A stretch of DNA of 64,000 bases from positions 372,001 to 436,000 of the forward strand of contig NZ_JAKUJZ010000005.1 in NCBI RefSeq assembly GCF_022436675.1, read 5' to 3'. The DNA comes from Rheinheimera hassiensis (GTDB lineage: Bacteria; Pseudomonadota; Gammaproteobacteria; Enterobacterales; Alteromonadaceae). Under the pieces are notes generated by a model, which was not told where the DNA came from, searched no databases, and was given only the letters and a program-made list of their open reading frames with translations. Position numbers and translations under genes: made by a program. Shown here one piece after another: positions 6,723-21,800 of this stretch; position 1 is the stretch's first letter, and the number at the start of each line of letters is the position of its first letter.

Positions 6723-9700
6723 CTATAGCCAGCCGCTCTCCACTACAGGTGCGGCATGTTCGTCAATATAAACGGCCAGTTGCTGCACATTACTATGTTC
6801 GAACAGTACACGGACGCTAAGCTCCAGCCCCATGCGGCTGTTCAATTCGGTGATCAACCGCATGGCCAGCAATGAGTGACCACCCAGCGCAAAGAAGTCG
6901 CTGCTGGCACTGACCTGCTGCAGTTGCAATACCTCACACCACAACGCTGCCAACTGCTGCTCTGTTTCTGTCGCCGGTGCAACATAATCACTGCTTTGCA
7001 CCGCCTCATCCGGCAAGGCCAGCAGCGCCCGTTTATCCAGCTTGCCATTTGCCGTCAACGGCAGTGCTGTCAGCAACACATAACGCCCCGGCATCATATA
7101 GGCCGGTAATTGCCCTGCGGCTGCGCTAAACACCTCGCCTAATGCGCCCTCATCTGCCATCACCAGGTAAGCCACCAACTGCTGCTCTTCCTGCGTCTGT
7201 CCGCTTACCAGCACTACCGCATCGCTTACCGCTGCGTGCGACAGCAAAACCCGGCTGATTTCCGACAGCTCTATCCTGAAGCCCCTGAGCTTAACCTGCT
7301 CATCCAGTCGACCATAAAAAACATACTCGCCGTCTTCTCTTTGTCGCACCAGGTCGCCACTGCGGTAATAGCGCTCATCGCTGTCAACATCACGCATAAA
7401 GGCCGTATCGGCCTGCGCATTATTATGATACCCCTGCGCCAAGCCACAGCCACTGATACACAACTCACCAATAAATCCGGCCGGCAATACTGCGCCTGCC
7501 CGGTTGCGTACACTTAGCCCCGTGCCCCACACCGCCTGCCCTATCGGCAGACGGTGCGTGACATCGAAGCCTCGCGGCACGGCGTAACAGGTTGTCATCA
7601 CGCTGTTTTCTGTCGGACCATACGCATTCACCAGTTGTACCTGACTATTGTGCTGATACAACACGGCCGCTGCCTGGTTCGGGAACACATCGCCCCCTAC
7701 CAGCACGTGACGCAGCGCATTGTTGGCAATACCCTCACCCTGCTTCATCCACTGCTCGAACAGCGCCGGCGTCATCAGCGCCGTGCTGATGTGCTCGCGG
7801 TTGATAAGCTCCCCAAGTGCGCTGGCATCAATAAAGCTATCCGGATACAACACTAACGCACCGCCGTTGACCAGCGGCCCCCATATTTCGAACACCGCAC
7901 CGTCAAACGCCATCGATAACAGCTGTACACTGCGACTGCCCGGCATAAAACCAAACAGCGACTGATTATGCCGTAACAGACGCATTATCGCCTGATGACT
8001 CACCGCCACGCCCTTGGGCTTGCCTGTCGTGCCGGAGGTGTAAATCAGATAAGCCAGCTCATCGGCCCTCCCCGTTTCAGCGATATCCGCAGGCCAGTGA
8101 TAGCCGCTGTCATCCAGCGTGCTAAGCTCCGTGCTGGCAGCGGCACAGTCTACGTCTTGCAGTTGAGCACTATGCTGACATAATACATGGCTTACCCCGG
8201 CATCCTGCAGGATGTAACTTATCCGGGCGGGCGGATAATTCGCCGCCACAGGCACATACACCGCGCCCAGTTTCAACACGGCCAACAGGGCACTGATAAG
8301 CTCGACAGAGCGCTCGGCGACCACGGCAACTTTATCCAGCCGTTTAACCCCCTGCGCAGCTAAATACCCGGCCAGGCGTGATGCGCGCTTATCCAGTTCA
8401 CGATAGCTTAAACGCTGTTCGCCATAACACAGCGCTTCTTGCTCCGGCGTCCGCGCTACCCAGTGTGCAAAGCCCTGCTCTAAACGCTCGGCCGGCGCAC
8501 TCAGTAACGCGACGTTTTGCTCAGCCGTGCAAAGCCTATAATGACTCAGCTTCTTAGCTGGCTGGGCCGCGATTTGCTCCAGCAACTGCATAAAGGCAGC
8601 CGCTACGGTGCGGATACTGCGCTCACTGAACAAGTCCGTGCAATAACCCCAACTAAAGTACAGCCCGTCAGTGTCGGTTATTGCCGTCAGCGTCAGGTCG
8701 AATTTGACGCTGCTCTGCCGGTCCCGCTGGTAAGGCGTAATCGCCAGCTCCGGCAACTCCAGGGCAACCTGCTCGTTGTTCTGCAACACAAACAGTACCT
8801 GGAATAACGGGCTATGGGCTAAGCTGCGCTCAGGTTTTACCGCCTCAACCACCAACTCAAACGGCACATCCTGATTACTCTGCGCCGCCAGGTGCATACC
8901 CCGGTTACGCTGCAATAATTCACTGAAGCTCGGGTCATCGCTTAAATCCGTTCGCAGCACCAGGGTATTAACGAAGAAGCCTATCAGCGCTTCGGTCTGC
9001 TGCTGGGTACGGTTTGCTACTACCGTGCCCATCACAATGTCCTGCTCATTGCTCCAACTGCCCAGCAAGGCCGCAAAGGCACTTTGTAATGTCATAAACA
9101 AGGTGGCGCTGTGAGCCTGGCCAATTTGCTGCAACCGGTTCAGAACATCCAACGACACTTCACTGCCAATAAAGTGGCCGCGCAGGCTTTGTACCGCCGG
9201 ACGCACTTTATCGGTGGGCAGGTTATGCCGCTGTGGTGCCCCCGCCAGTTGCTGCTGCCAATAACCCAGCTGGCGGTCAAACTCCTGCTCAGCCAGTTGC
9301 TGTCGCTGCCAGCGCGCATAGTCACTGTATTGAATAGCCAGCGCCGCAGGCACCAGTGCATGCCCTTCATAACGCTGACGGTAAGCAGTAATCAGCTCGC
9401 GCAGCCACAGCCCCATCGACCAGCCATCACTGGCAATATGGTGCATTAACACCAGCAGTAAATGTTTATCATCCGCCAACTTAGCCACATACAGCCGGCA
9501 CAAGACATCCTGTTGTAAATTAAAGTGATACTGGCTGGCCTGCTTCAGCCAGGCATTTGCCGCCTCAACCTGGGCCTCTCCACTTAGCAGACTCAAGTCT
9601 GTCAGTTCCAGGTTGAAGCCGTCGCTGCTCATCAGCTGCTGCATCTGCCCCTGCGCTGTCTCAACAAAGCAGGTGCGCAAACTGTGGTGCCGCTCAATAA

Positions 9701-9879
9701 TATGCCGCGCCGCCTCATGCATCAGTGTCAGATTAAGCTGGCCTTCCAGTGCATAACAATACGGCATGTTATACAGCGCAGGCGCATTCTCCAGATGACT
9801 GACAAACAGAATGCGCTGCTGGGCATAAGACACCGGCTGTAACTGCTGGTAGTCTTCTGCCGGTATAATACTGCCCAGC
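6723..9879 (-). other. NRPS module 10 (C-A-T), substrate unclear
   Basis: Residues ~8959-10010. C motif HHIASDGWS. Specificity residues DGFLLGAVMK suggest a hydrophobic side chain without a clear match. The protein stops about 60 residues after the carrier Ser, with no thioesterase or obvious structured docking domain. Confidence 0.72.
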
Positions 9880-12800
9880 GTACTGCCTTGCGCTTGCAAT
9901 AAGCGCTGCGCCATCTCGCTCAGCACCGGGGCCTCAAACACCAATCGTACCGGTAACTCCAGCGCCAGTTGCTGCCGGATTGCCGCTATCAACCGCATGG
10001 CCAACAAGGAATGACCACCCAGCGCAAAGAACTGTGCCTGGCGTGACACCTTGTCCAGCTTCAGCACCTGACACCAGATCTGGGCCAGGGCTTGCTCCAT
10101 TGGCGTCTGCGGCGCGGCATAGTCTTCAGTCGCTGTCAGTTGGGGCAGTGGCAGGGCCTTGCGGTCTACCTTGCCACTGACCGACAGGGCAAACTGCCCG
10201 ACTTCGATAATATGTTGGGGCAGCAAGTATTGCGGCAGCGCGCTCACCAACTGACGCTGTAGCGCCTCAGCACGCCCTGCACACCCAACTGCCGGCACAA
10301 TATAAGCCACCAGCACCTGGCTGCCCGCGCGATCCTCCTTCACCGCCGCCACGGCTTGCGCCACATCATCCAGCTGCAGCAAGGCCGCTTCGAGCTCACC
10401 CAGCTCTATCCGGTAACCGCGCAGTTTAACCTGGTGATCACCCCGCCCCAGAAACAGCAAGCTGCCATCACTGAGCCAACGCACTAAATCGCCGGTACGG
10501 TACATCCGGCTGCCTGTCTGGGCATCACCCCACTCCGCGCTGAAGCGCTCTGCCGTTTGCTCCGCCCGGTTCAGATAACCGGCGGCCACACCCGCACCGG
10601 CAACATACAGCTCACCGATAGCGCCCACAGGACTGAGCTGCTGTGTGCTGTCCAGCACATAGAAGCGGGTGTTGCTTATCGGTTTACCAATAGCAATGCT
10701 GCTACCCTGAGGGGTTTCTGATAAGGGGTTCACACTACAGCCGATGGTCGTTTCGGTCGGGCCGTAATGGTTAAAGATACTCGCCGCAGGCATCTGCTCG
10801 CGCATTTGCTGATACAGGCTGGTCTTAAATTCCTCACCGCCCAGCATCAGGCTATGCGCGGCGCTGACCGGGCCTTCCAGCTCTGCCAGCAACGCCTGCA
10901 TCTGCGTGGGGGTCACTTTAATATATAACCGCTTACTGCCAGACAGGTGTAGCGCAGCACTGCGGTACAAGTTGTCTTCATCGGCAATGTACAAACAACC
11001 ACCGGTGAGTAACGGTAAATACAGATTCGGGATAGTGCCATCGAAGCTAAAAGAACTCAGCAGAATCGCACCCGCCAGCGAAGCATCATAATAATGCGCT
11101 TTGGCATGCTGCAGATAATTGCTCAGGTTGCCATGAGTAATGGCTACACCTTTAGGCTGCCCCGTTGACCCTGAGGTATAAATTACATACGCCAGTTGCG
11201 CCGCACTAATCTGCGGCCAGCGCATAGCGCTAAGCCCTGTAAGCCCGGCAAGCTCAGCCTGCACCTCTGCCGTATCCAACGCAACCAGGGCTACGCCCTC
11301 AGGTAAGCGCTGCGCCACCGCCTGATGGCCCAGCACCAGTACAGCGCCGGAGTCCGACAACACATAGTGCAATCGCTCATCCGGGTAGGTCACATCTACC
11401 GGCAGATAGGCCGCGCCGGCACGCAGCACCGCCAGCATCGATACCACCAAATCAATCGACTTCTCCAGACAAATCGCAACCACATCATTGGCCACCACAC
11501 CACGCTTAAGCAACAGCGCAGCTAACTGATCGACCCTGGCCGTTAACTGCTGATAGCTCAACTGGCCTTCACGGCTATTGACCGCAAGTGCAGTCGGTAC
11601 CGCGGCCATTGCATCACTGAGCAACTGGTTAACCAACGCCGGGCCAAACTCATGGCCGGTGGCATTCCACTGACTAAGTAAACTGCGGTCCTGTGCGGTC
11701 AGTAAATCATAACCTGCCAGCGACAATTGTGGCTGCGCCACCAATTGGCTTAACAACTGCTGGTAACTGCCGGCCAAACGCTCAATGCTCTGGCGCAGGA
11801 ACAAGTCGGTGTTGTATTCAAAGCTCAGGTGCAACTCGCCGTCAAACTCTACCGCCGACAGCTTTAAATCAAACTTGGCGCTGTCACGGCTTTGTGCCAC
11901 ACCGCTGACGCTAAGGCCACTAAACTCAACATCCGTCTGCTCGTTGTTCTGCAAGGTAAACAACACCTGGAACACCGGGCTGTAGCTTAAGCTACGCTCC
12001 GGCTGCAACTGCTCAACCAGCAGCTCAAACGGCAACTCCTGATGCTCAAACGCATTGAGTACCATGTCGCGGCTGTGACTTAACTGCTCGGTGAAACTGC
12101 GCTGCCAGTCCAGCTGATGGCGCAGTACCAGGGTATTAACAAAGAAGCCAATCAGCGGCTCTACCTCTTTCACCGTTCGTCCCGCCACTGGTGTGCCAAT
12201 GACAATATCGGTTTCATTACTGTAGCGGCTGAGCACCAGGGCAAAGGCGGTATGCAACAGCATAAACAACGACGACTGTTGCTGCTGCGCCAGTTGCGTT
12301 ACTTCATTGAGCATCGCGGCATCCAGCGCCAGGTTAACCCGGCTGCCGCGGAAGCGCTGCACCGCAGGGCGCGGCTTATCCAGCGGCAGGTTATGCACTT
12401 GCGGCAAGCCTTGCAGTTGCTTATGCCAGTATTGTGTTAACCGCGTAAAGGCCTCTCCCTGCAGTTGCTCACTCTGCCAGCGGGCAAAGTCGCTGTACTG
12501 CACACTCAACGCGCTCAGTTGCACAGTCTGACCACTTGCCAGCGCGTTGTAGCTCTGGGCTAACTCCCGCTCCAGTATGCCAAACGACCAACCGTCACAG
12601 GCAATATGGTGCAGGCACAGCGACAAAATATGCCGCTGCGGTGCAAGGCGAATAACACAACCGCGTAGCATCAGCGCTGAACTTAGCGCAAACGGCATCG
12701 CCGTATCACGGGCCAGCGACTGCTCCAATGCCTGCTGCTGCTCTGCCTCTGCCAGCGCCGATAAATCCAGTCGGGATAAACTAAATTCGGCATCGCTCAG

Positions 12801-15800
12801 CACATGCTGATACGGCCCGTCACCGTCATCACCGAACACCGTACGTAACGTATGGTGCCGTGCTACCAGTAATTGCAGGGCCTGCTCCAGCGCATCAACA
12901 TCCAGCTCACCATCAAACTGGTAGCGGGCCGGCACGTTGTAATTAGCGCTGCCTTGCTCCAGCTGATCAATAAACCACAACCGCTGCTGCGAGAACGACA
13001 ACGCAACCTTATCACCTACCGTCGTGCTGGCACTCAGGGCATGACTGCTCACCTGGCGGCCCTTCGTTACCAGCTGTGCCATCGCACTTAATACCGGCGC
13101 TTCAAACACCTGCCGGATACTGAACTCCACAGTAAACTGCGTACGCACCGCCGTTACCAACCGCATGGCCAGCAATGAGTGACCGCCCAGTGCAAAGAAG
13201 TCACTGTGGCGCAGTACCACCGCACCTGGCAACAACGACTGCCACAACTGCGCTAACTCAATTTCGGTATCGCTCTGCGCTTGTTCACCTTCGATCTCTG
13301 TGTGCCACACTATGGCTGGCAACGCACCTTTGTTGACTTTGCCATTGCCGGTGAGTGGGATTGCGCTTAACTGCATCCAACCTTTGGGCCACATATAGTC
13401 CGGCAATTTACCGGTCAGATGCTGCTGTAACAGCGCGGGGTCAATGGCTTCATTTGCCGCACTGACAAAATACGCCACCAGGTGCTCGCCATTGGCAGAG
13501 CTCTGCAACAATACCGTCGCATCACTGATCTGCGGATAACTCAAAATACAGTGTTCTATTTCACCCGGCTCGACCCGGAAGCCGCGGATTTTCAGCTGCT
13601 GATCAGCACGCCCCAGATAGTCATACTGGCCCTGATGATTTAGCCGCACTAAATCGCCGCTACGATACCAACGCGCTGTGTGGCCATTCAGTTGCAACTG
13701 CACAAAGCGCTCAGCCGTTAGTTCAGCGGCACCGACATAGCCAATGGCCAGGCAATCGCCGCCCAGATACAACTCGCCTACAGCACCCGCTGGCACCGGC
13801 TGTTGATGCTGATCCAGCACACAGATACTGGTGCCGGTAACTGCCGCACCAATGGGCGGCAATAATGGCCACTCAGCTGCTGCTGAACTAAGCACACATT
13901 CAGTTGTGACATGCGTTTCTGACGGGCCATAGTGATTTACCAGCCATGCCAGGGGATGCTGTTGGAATAATTGACGGATCTCAGGTGTTATACGCAGTTG
14001 CTCTCCGGCCGTAACCAGTACCTGCAAGTCACTGAGTTGGCTGTTACTGCTAAGTACCGCATGCGCCAATACCTGTAGCACCGCATAAGGCATAAAGATC
14101 CGGCCGATATGGTGCTGCTGCAACAGGCTGATCAACCTGGGCATATCCAGACGGCTCTCTTCATCTGCCAGCACCAGCGCACTGCCGGTGGTTAATGCTG
14201 TCACCATTTCCTGCACCGACACATCAAATTGCAATGACGAGAACATCAAAGTGGGCATAGCTGCAGCCAACCGGGCCGCGCCCTGCTGCTGGTGAGCCAA
14301 CAGTGCCAATAAGGTACGGTGCGGCACCAGCACGCCTTTTGGCGTGCCGGTAGAACCGGAGGTGTGGATCAAGTAGGCGGCTTGCTCCGCACTATGGTGG
14401 ACATCATGTAAAGCACCGGATGCAAATGCCTGCAACTGGCTGATACTGAAGCTGAGCTGTTGTACATTACTAATGTCAGGCTGGCTAAGCTCAGGCCGCT
14501 GCAGTTCTGCCGTAGTGAGTAAGCATTTTATGCCGGCATTGCCAATAATGTGCTGTAAACGCTCTGACGGAGCTTTAGCATCAAGCGGCGTGTAGACTGC
14601 GCCAAGCTTTAACAGTGCTACGAATACCAGCACCACCTCAGCGCTGCGTGGCAACATAACGCCGACATGATCTGCTGAACTAACACCCTGCTGTCGTAAC
14701 CAGCGCGCCAGTTGATTCGACAGGTGATCCAATTCCAGGTAATTGTATTGCTGTTGCCCGGCAATCAGTGCTGTGGCAGTTGGCGTACGTCTAACCTGCT
14801 GCTCTATCCACTGGCTGATACTGTCGATACCCGCAGGCAATGCCGAAGGCGCTTGCTCGACCAACACGTCGTTGGCCAGCACCAGCCTTGATACTGCGCA
14901 GGCCGGGTTCTCAATAATGCTGTGCAACAAGTGCATGAAACAGCGGCTAAAACGGGTGATACTTTGCCCGGCAAATAAGTCGGTGTTGTATTCCCAGTTA
15001 AACTGCAGGCCGGTATCTGTTTCTGTAGCGATCAACGTAAGGTCAAATTTGGCCAGTGCTGCCCGGCTACGCTGGGCTTCAATATCCAGCTGTTGCGAGT
15101 CGGCCTCGACCTGCTGGTTATTGTGTAACACAAACATCAGTTGAAATAACGGGCTGTAGCTCATGCTACGTTGCGGATTCAGCTGTTCCACCAGCAGTTC
15201 AAACGGCACATCCTGATTGCTTTGTGCATTCAGATGCGTCTGACGCGCCTGTTGCAGAGCGCTGCTGAACGTCGGATCTGCCGCAAAGTCATTCCGCAGC
15301 ACCAGCGTGTTAACAAAGAAGCCCACCAGATGGTTCAGCTCATCCCGCCGCCGGTTAGCTACCGGGCTTGCCATCACAATATCAGTTTCATTACTTAACC
15401 GGCTCACCAAAACGGCAAACGCGGTTTGCAACAGCATAAATAAGGTCACATCATGCTGCTGTGCCAGTTGCTTTAACTGCTCAGTAGTCGCCAGATCCAG
15501 GCTGGCATCGAGCCAGGCTCCGTTGTAAGTCTGGCTGACGGGCCGGGCATTGTCTAACGGCAGATTATGCACCGCCGGCGCCCCTGCCAGTGCCTGACGC
15601 CAGAAATTTACCTGTTGTTGCAGCATGTCGCCAGCCAACCATTCACGCTGCCAGACAGCAAAATCAGCATATTGTACCGGCAGCGCCGCTAACGGGTTGG
15701 CCATGCCCTGACTAAAGGCGTCATACAACCGGACAAACTCTTCTGCCAGTAAGCCCATCGACCAGCCATCGGCAACGATATGGTGTACTGTCATCAGCAA

Positions 15801-18800
15801 TAGATGCTCGTCATCAGCTATTTTCAGCAGTTTTACCCTGAGCATCAGGTCGCGCTGCAAATCAAAGGCCGTATTCGCTTCAGCCAGCGCAAGCTGTTGT
15901 TGCTGTTGTTGCCGCTCTGCCTCAGGCAGACCGGTTAAATCCGTTACCGCCAAGACAAAATCAGCATCCGGCTGCAGCCATTGCAGCGGTACGCCATCCT
16001 GCTCAATAAAGCGGGTGCGTAAAGTGGCATGCCGGGCAAAAATTGTGCTGAATACCTGTTGCAGACAGTTGTAATCCAGTGCACCGCGCAGCTGATACAC
16101 CATCGGAATATTATAGTTACCACTGGCGCCATCCAGCTGATGCATAAACCACATCCGCTGTTGGGCGTAGGATAACACCGCCTTATTGTCCGGGTGCTGC
16201 AGTGCTCGCAGCACCGCTTGTTGCTGTGCAGGTTGCGTCTGTTCAATGGCAATAGCGAGCAAGGCCACTGTATTGGCTTCAAAGATGGTTTTAACCGTCA
16301 GTTCTGTAGTAAATTCGGCAAAAATCGCATTAACCAAACGGGTCGCCAGCAAGGAATGACCACCAATGCGGAAGAAATTATCGTCCCGGCCAACTTGTTC
16401 TACGCGCAGTAACCGCGCCCATATCGTCGCCAGCCGCTGCTCTGTGTCGCCCTGCGGCGCCTGATAAGCATAGCTTTGCTGCCAATTCACCCCTGGTAAC
16501 TGGTGGCGGTCAACTTTACCGTTTGGTCGCAAGGCAAACTGCGCCATACAGTGGTAATACACCGGCTGCATATAGTCGGGCAGTTGCTGCGATAACTGCT
16601 GGCGTAACCGCACTATCAACTGTTCCTGCTCGGCACTGTCGGTTAACAGATAAGCGAGAAGCTGTTTATCCTCAGCATCGCCAACCACTTTCACTACAGC
16701 GTTTCTTACACCGTCGTCCTGCAGTAATTGCGCTTCAATTTCGCCAAGCTCTATGCGGTAGCCACGGATTTTTATTTGATCATCCATCCGGCCCAGACAG
16801 TGCAACTGCCCCTGCCAATCGAACCGGCCCAAATCACCGGTACGGTATACCCGGCCCACCGGCGTCTGGATAAACTTTTCTGCCGTTTGCTCCGGCTGTG
16901 CCAGATAGCCCAGCGCCAGATTGCTGCCGCTGACCACAATTTCACCTATAGCCCCATCAGCCACCGGTTGTTGTTGTTGATCCAGCAACAGTAGCTGAGT
17001 ATTACTGATGGCCTGTCCTATAGGGACATACATGCTGTCAGCGGTGCCACGGCGACTGACATTGTAATAACTGATATCTGACATAACTTCAGTAGAGCCG
17101 TACAAGTTAATCAGCTCTGCCGGTGCTAAATCGGCAATGGCCTGGCTGGCCAGTGAAACCGGCAGCGGTTCACCACTGACAAACCAGTAACGCAGTGCGT
17201 TCAGCGTCAGGCCTTTTTGTTGTTGATACTCCAACATACTGCGCAGTAACGATGGCGCCGTGACCAGACGGGAGATCTGCTGTTGTTGCAAATGGGCAAA
17301 TAGTGCTGCCGGCTCTTTGACGTCAGCGCGGTCAATCAGGTGCAGTGTCTGGCCACACAACAGTGGCAGCCACAGCTCCCACACGGCACGGGTAAACGCC
17401 ATAGAAGTGATGTGGCAACATTGCTCGTCCTGGCCAAACGGATAGAGCCCGCTCATCCACAACACGCGGTTAAGAGTAGCAACATGCGTCCCCGCAACCC
17501 CCTTGGGCTGGCCGGTTGAACCCGAAGTAAAAATAACATGTGCTGCGCTATGCGAAGTAATTTGGCTGTAATCCGGCATTTGGGTGTCGCACTGCGTCAC
17601 GGCCTGAATAAAATCAGCGTTATCAGTAATTAATTGCGGCACCTGCGCCGGCCACTGGTAGGCCGTGGCCAGTGCTGAGCTGCTCAGCACCAAACTGACA
17701 TCAGCCGCCTGCGCCATATAGTTAACGCGGGCAGCCGGTAATTCAGTCGACAACGGCACGTAGGCGGCGCCACATTTCAGCACTGCCAGAATGGCCACTA
17801 TGCGCTGCAGATCACGCGGCATCGCTATTGCCACCCTGCAACCAGCGCTTAGCGCATAATGTTGCTGCAGGTATGCTGCCCACTGGTTACTTAGCTGTTC
17901 AAGCGCCGCGTAGCTCATTTGCTGGCCACCGTGTTGCAAGGCGGTGCGCTGGGCGTTTTGCCGGGCAATAACACTGAATAACGCAGGTATTGACGATACC
18001 GGTAACGGCTGCACGGTTTCAGGCTGCGGCCAAGGGGTACCCCAACTGTGAGACAATACCGGCGTTTCCGGCGCTTGCTGGACCTGGTTCAGTAAATAAC
18101 CAAACTGGGTCGCTGCCAGCTGTATCGAGGAAGCTTCAAACAAATTCGCATCATATACCCAATTTAAAATCAGCTCACCGCTACTGTCATCGGCGTACAG
18201 GGTAAGGTCGTACTTGTTTTGCACTTCGCCCAGGCTGAGCATTTCTACCTCAGTTTGATACAAACTGAACGGTTGTTGCTCATTATTGTTGTAGTTCAAC
18301 ATGATCTGAAACAGCGGCGTATGGGTCAGGCTGCGCTGTGGATTCAGTATTTCTACCAGCTTTTCAAATGGCATAGCGGCATGCTGATGCGCATCAAGTT
18401 GCACCGTTTTAACCTGCTGCAGTAGCTGCACCAGGCTTGGGTTAGCAGACAAATCAAGCCGCAGCACCAACGTATTAAGAAACACGCCCATTAACCGGCT
18501 TAATTCCGGTTGATTGCGTTGTGCCAGCGGCGTACCTATTACCACGTCGCTGTCGTTGCCAAGCCGTGCCAGCAATACACTGAATACGGCATGCAGCAGC
18601 ATAAAATCAGATACCTGGTATCGTCTGGCCAGCTGCTTTAATAAACTCAGTTCCGCCACAGGGATCACCTGTGACCAAACACCACCACGGTAGTTATGTT
18701 GCGCCGAGCGGGGCCTGTCCAGTGGTAAACTGTGTACCGCAGGAATACCCTGCAGCTGCTGACGCCAATACTGCTGCGTCTGTTGCAGTTGCACAGCTGC

Positions 18801-21800
18801 ATTCCGCCGTTGCCAACTGGCATAGTCACGGTACTGCACTTGATAAGACTCAAGGGTTAGCGTCTGTTGCTGACAAGCGGCCTGATAAAGTTGCTGCAGA
18901 TCCTGCAGGAAAATACCCAGCGACGCGCCGTCAGTCGCAATATGATGCATGCACAGCAACAACACATGATCGGTTGCCCCAAGCGATAACAGCTCTGCGC
19001 GCAGTAATATATCGGTATCTAACGCAAAGGGCTTAGCCGCCAGTTGATCGATCGCGTGCGTAATCGCCTGGGCGTGATCTGGCGCCAACTCAGTGTAGTC
19101 GCGCAGCACCAGGGTAATAGTTTTGCCCGGCATCACTTGCTGCCAGACCTGGCCGTCTTGCTCCAGGTAGCGGGTGCGCAATGACTGGTGCCGTTGCAGT
19201 AAGGTGTCAAGCGCCTGCTGCAAAGCTGTCAGTTGCAACGGGCCGCGAATACGCATTGCCAGCGGCATATTGTACTGACTGGCCTGCGGCGACATTTGCT
19301 GCATAAACCAAAGACGTTCCTGAGCAAAGGACAGCTCAACCAACTGCTGCTCTTCGGTACAGACGGTCAGAGCAGGTAGCGCAGTTTCTGGCTGGCTTTG
19401 GCCAATAACGCGCGCCAATTGCCTGATGCTGTCATGCTCAAACACTGTGCGCAGCGCCAGTTCAATGCCAAAGGCACGCTGGATCAGCATCAGCAACCGG
19501 GTAGCCAGTAACGAATGCCCGCCCAGGGCAAAAAAGCTGCTGTCCACGCTAATTTGCTCTGCTGGCAGTTTTAACAACTCTGCCCACAGTTGCTGCAATT
19601 GCAGCTCAATATCACCTTCTGCGGCGACAGTGTCTGTGCTGTGTTGGGTAAACTGCGGTAACGGTAACGCACGTTTATCGACTTTGCCGTTAGCGGTTAA
19701 CGGTAATGCCGGCAACGGCATAAAGGCAGCCGGGATCATATACGCCGGTAGCGAGGTTTTCAGCTGTACCCGCAGGTTGCTGGCAGAGTCTGCATGCCAC
19801 GCACTATCAGCTGCCAGTACCAGATAGGCCACTAACTGCTGATGCTGTGCCGCATCCGGCAGGCAAATAACACAAGCTTGCTCCACTTGCGGTAGTTGGT
19901 TTAGCGCAACAGTGACATCAGATAGCTCAACGCGGAAACCGCGGATTTTTACCTGGTCGTCACTACGCCCCAAATACTGCAATTTGTTGTCGCCACGCCA
20001 ACGCACTAAATCGCCTGTTTTATAAAATATGTCGGCATGGTCAGCAAGACGGACAAAACGTTCGGCACTCAACTGGGGTAAATTAAGATAACCACGCGCC
20101 ACACCTGGCCCGGCGACATACAGCTCGCCTACAGCTCCGCGCGGCAGTAATTGTTGCCGTTCATCCAGGATCAGACAGTGGCTCTGACCCACCGGTAAAC
20201 CGATAGCAGCATATTGGCCGGCGTGCAGTTGGCTTACCCGCTCGGCAGTGACCACATGGGTTTCTGTCGGACCATAATGGTTCCATAACTGACAGCTGGC
20301 ATGCTGCTGCATGAAAAGGCTGATGGCCTCATTGATAAACAAGGCTTCACCGGCAACGATAACCTGTTGCAGTGCCGCTAATGGTAATTGCTGGCTAAGT
20401 GCCTGCTCAGCCAGCAGGGCAAATACCGCTGGCGGGCAAAACAGCCGTTCAATATCAAGCTGTTGCACCAATTTCGCCAGCTGCACCAAATCACTTTTCT
20501 GTTCAGCGCTTATTAGTTGTAAACAGCTGCCGGTCGCCCAGGCGGTTGCCAGCTCTTGCGCCGATACATCAAAGGTAAGTGGGGTAAACTGCAGCGTATT
20601 CAGCGCCTGTGCCTGGCCCAGTTGTTTTTGCGCCTGTACCAGATGCAATAAGGTGCCTTGCGTTTGACACACCCCTTTAGGCTGGCCGGTGGTACCTGAA
20701 GTGTACAGAATATAGGCCAGATCAGTTGTGGCAATGGCGCGGTTAAGCTGTGGTGGTGTCGACAGCTGGGCGGCAATCTGCGCCTGCACGCTACTGTCGT
20801 CCAGTAACTGCATGGCGGTATCCACTCTGAAGCGGTGGCTAAACTGTTGTTCAGTTAACAGCAAGGCCGGTTTAGCATCTTGTAATATGTACGCCAGCCG
20901 CTCTGGAGGTAATTCTGCATCCAATGGCAAATAGGCGGCGCCAAGCTTTAACACTGCCAGCACAGTCAGTATCTGGCTGATACTGCGGTCCAGACATAAG
21001 GCAACGATATCACCCTGCGCCACGCCTTGCTGTGCCAGCCAGTGGGCATAGCGGTTGGCCCACTGTTCCAGTTCACGGTAACTCAGCTGCTCCGCGCCCA
21101 TTCGCAGCGCAACCTGTTCAGGCCGCTGTAGTACCTGTTGCCGTACCAGGGCGGCAATATCGGCGCTAACGTCCGTCGGCATGCCCTGAGCCAGTTGCAA
21201 CAACTGCTGTTGCTGCTCGTCGCCCAGCAGTGGTATCTGTGGCAGTAACTGCATACTGTGCTGTGTTACCTGCTGCAGTAGATACAGCAAACTGTCAGCC
21301 CAGGCTGCAATAGTTGCGGGGGCAAAAATATCGCTGTTGTATTCCCAAATAATGTCTAAGCCATCGGCGTGTTCTGCAACCGACAGCAGCAAATCAAACT
21401 TGCTGTGCGATAACAGCTGTTCCTGCTCGCTTAGTTGCAGCCCGGCTAACTGCCAGTCGCCATGCTGCTGGTGATGTAATACCAGCATGATCTGGAATAA
21501 TGGCGCATAAGCGGCGCTGCGTTCTTTTTGCAGTTGTGCTACCAGTTGATCAAACGGCAATTGCTGGTGCTGATACGCGTCCAGCGCCACCTGCCGACTG
21601 TGTTGCAGTAACTGGCTAAAATTCATAGTGCTGTCGCAGTTCAACCGCATCACCAACGTATTGGCAAAGAACCCCAGCATCTGTTCGAGTTCAGGCTGCT
21701 CACGATTCGCTACTGGCGTGCCGATAACGATATCACTTTGCTGACTCAACCTGGCCAGTAATAAAGCCAGTGCCGCCTGTAACCCCATATACAAACTGGC

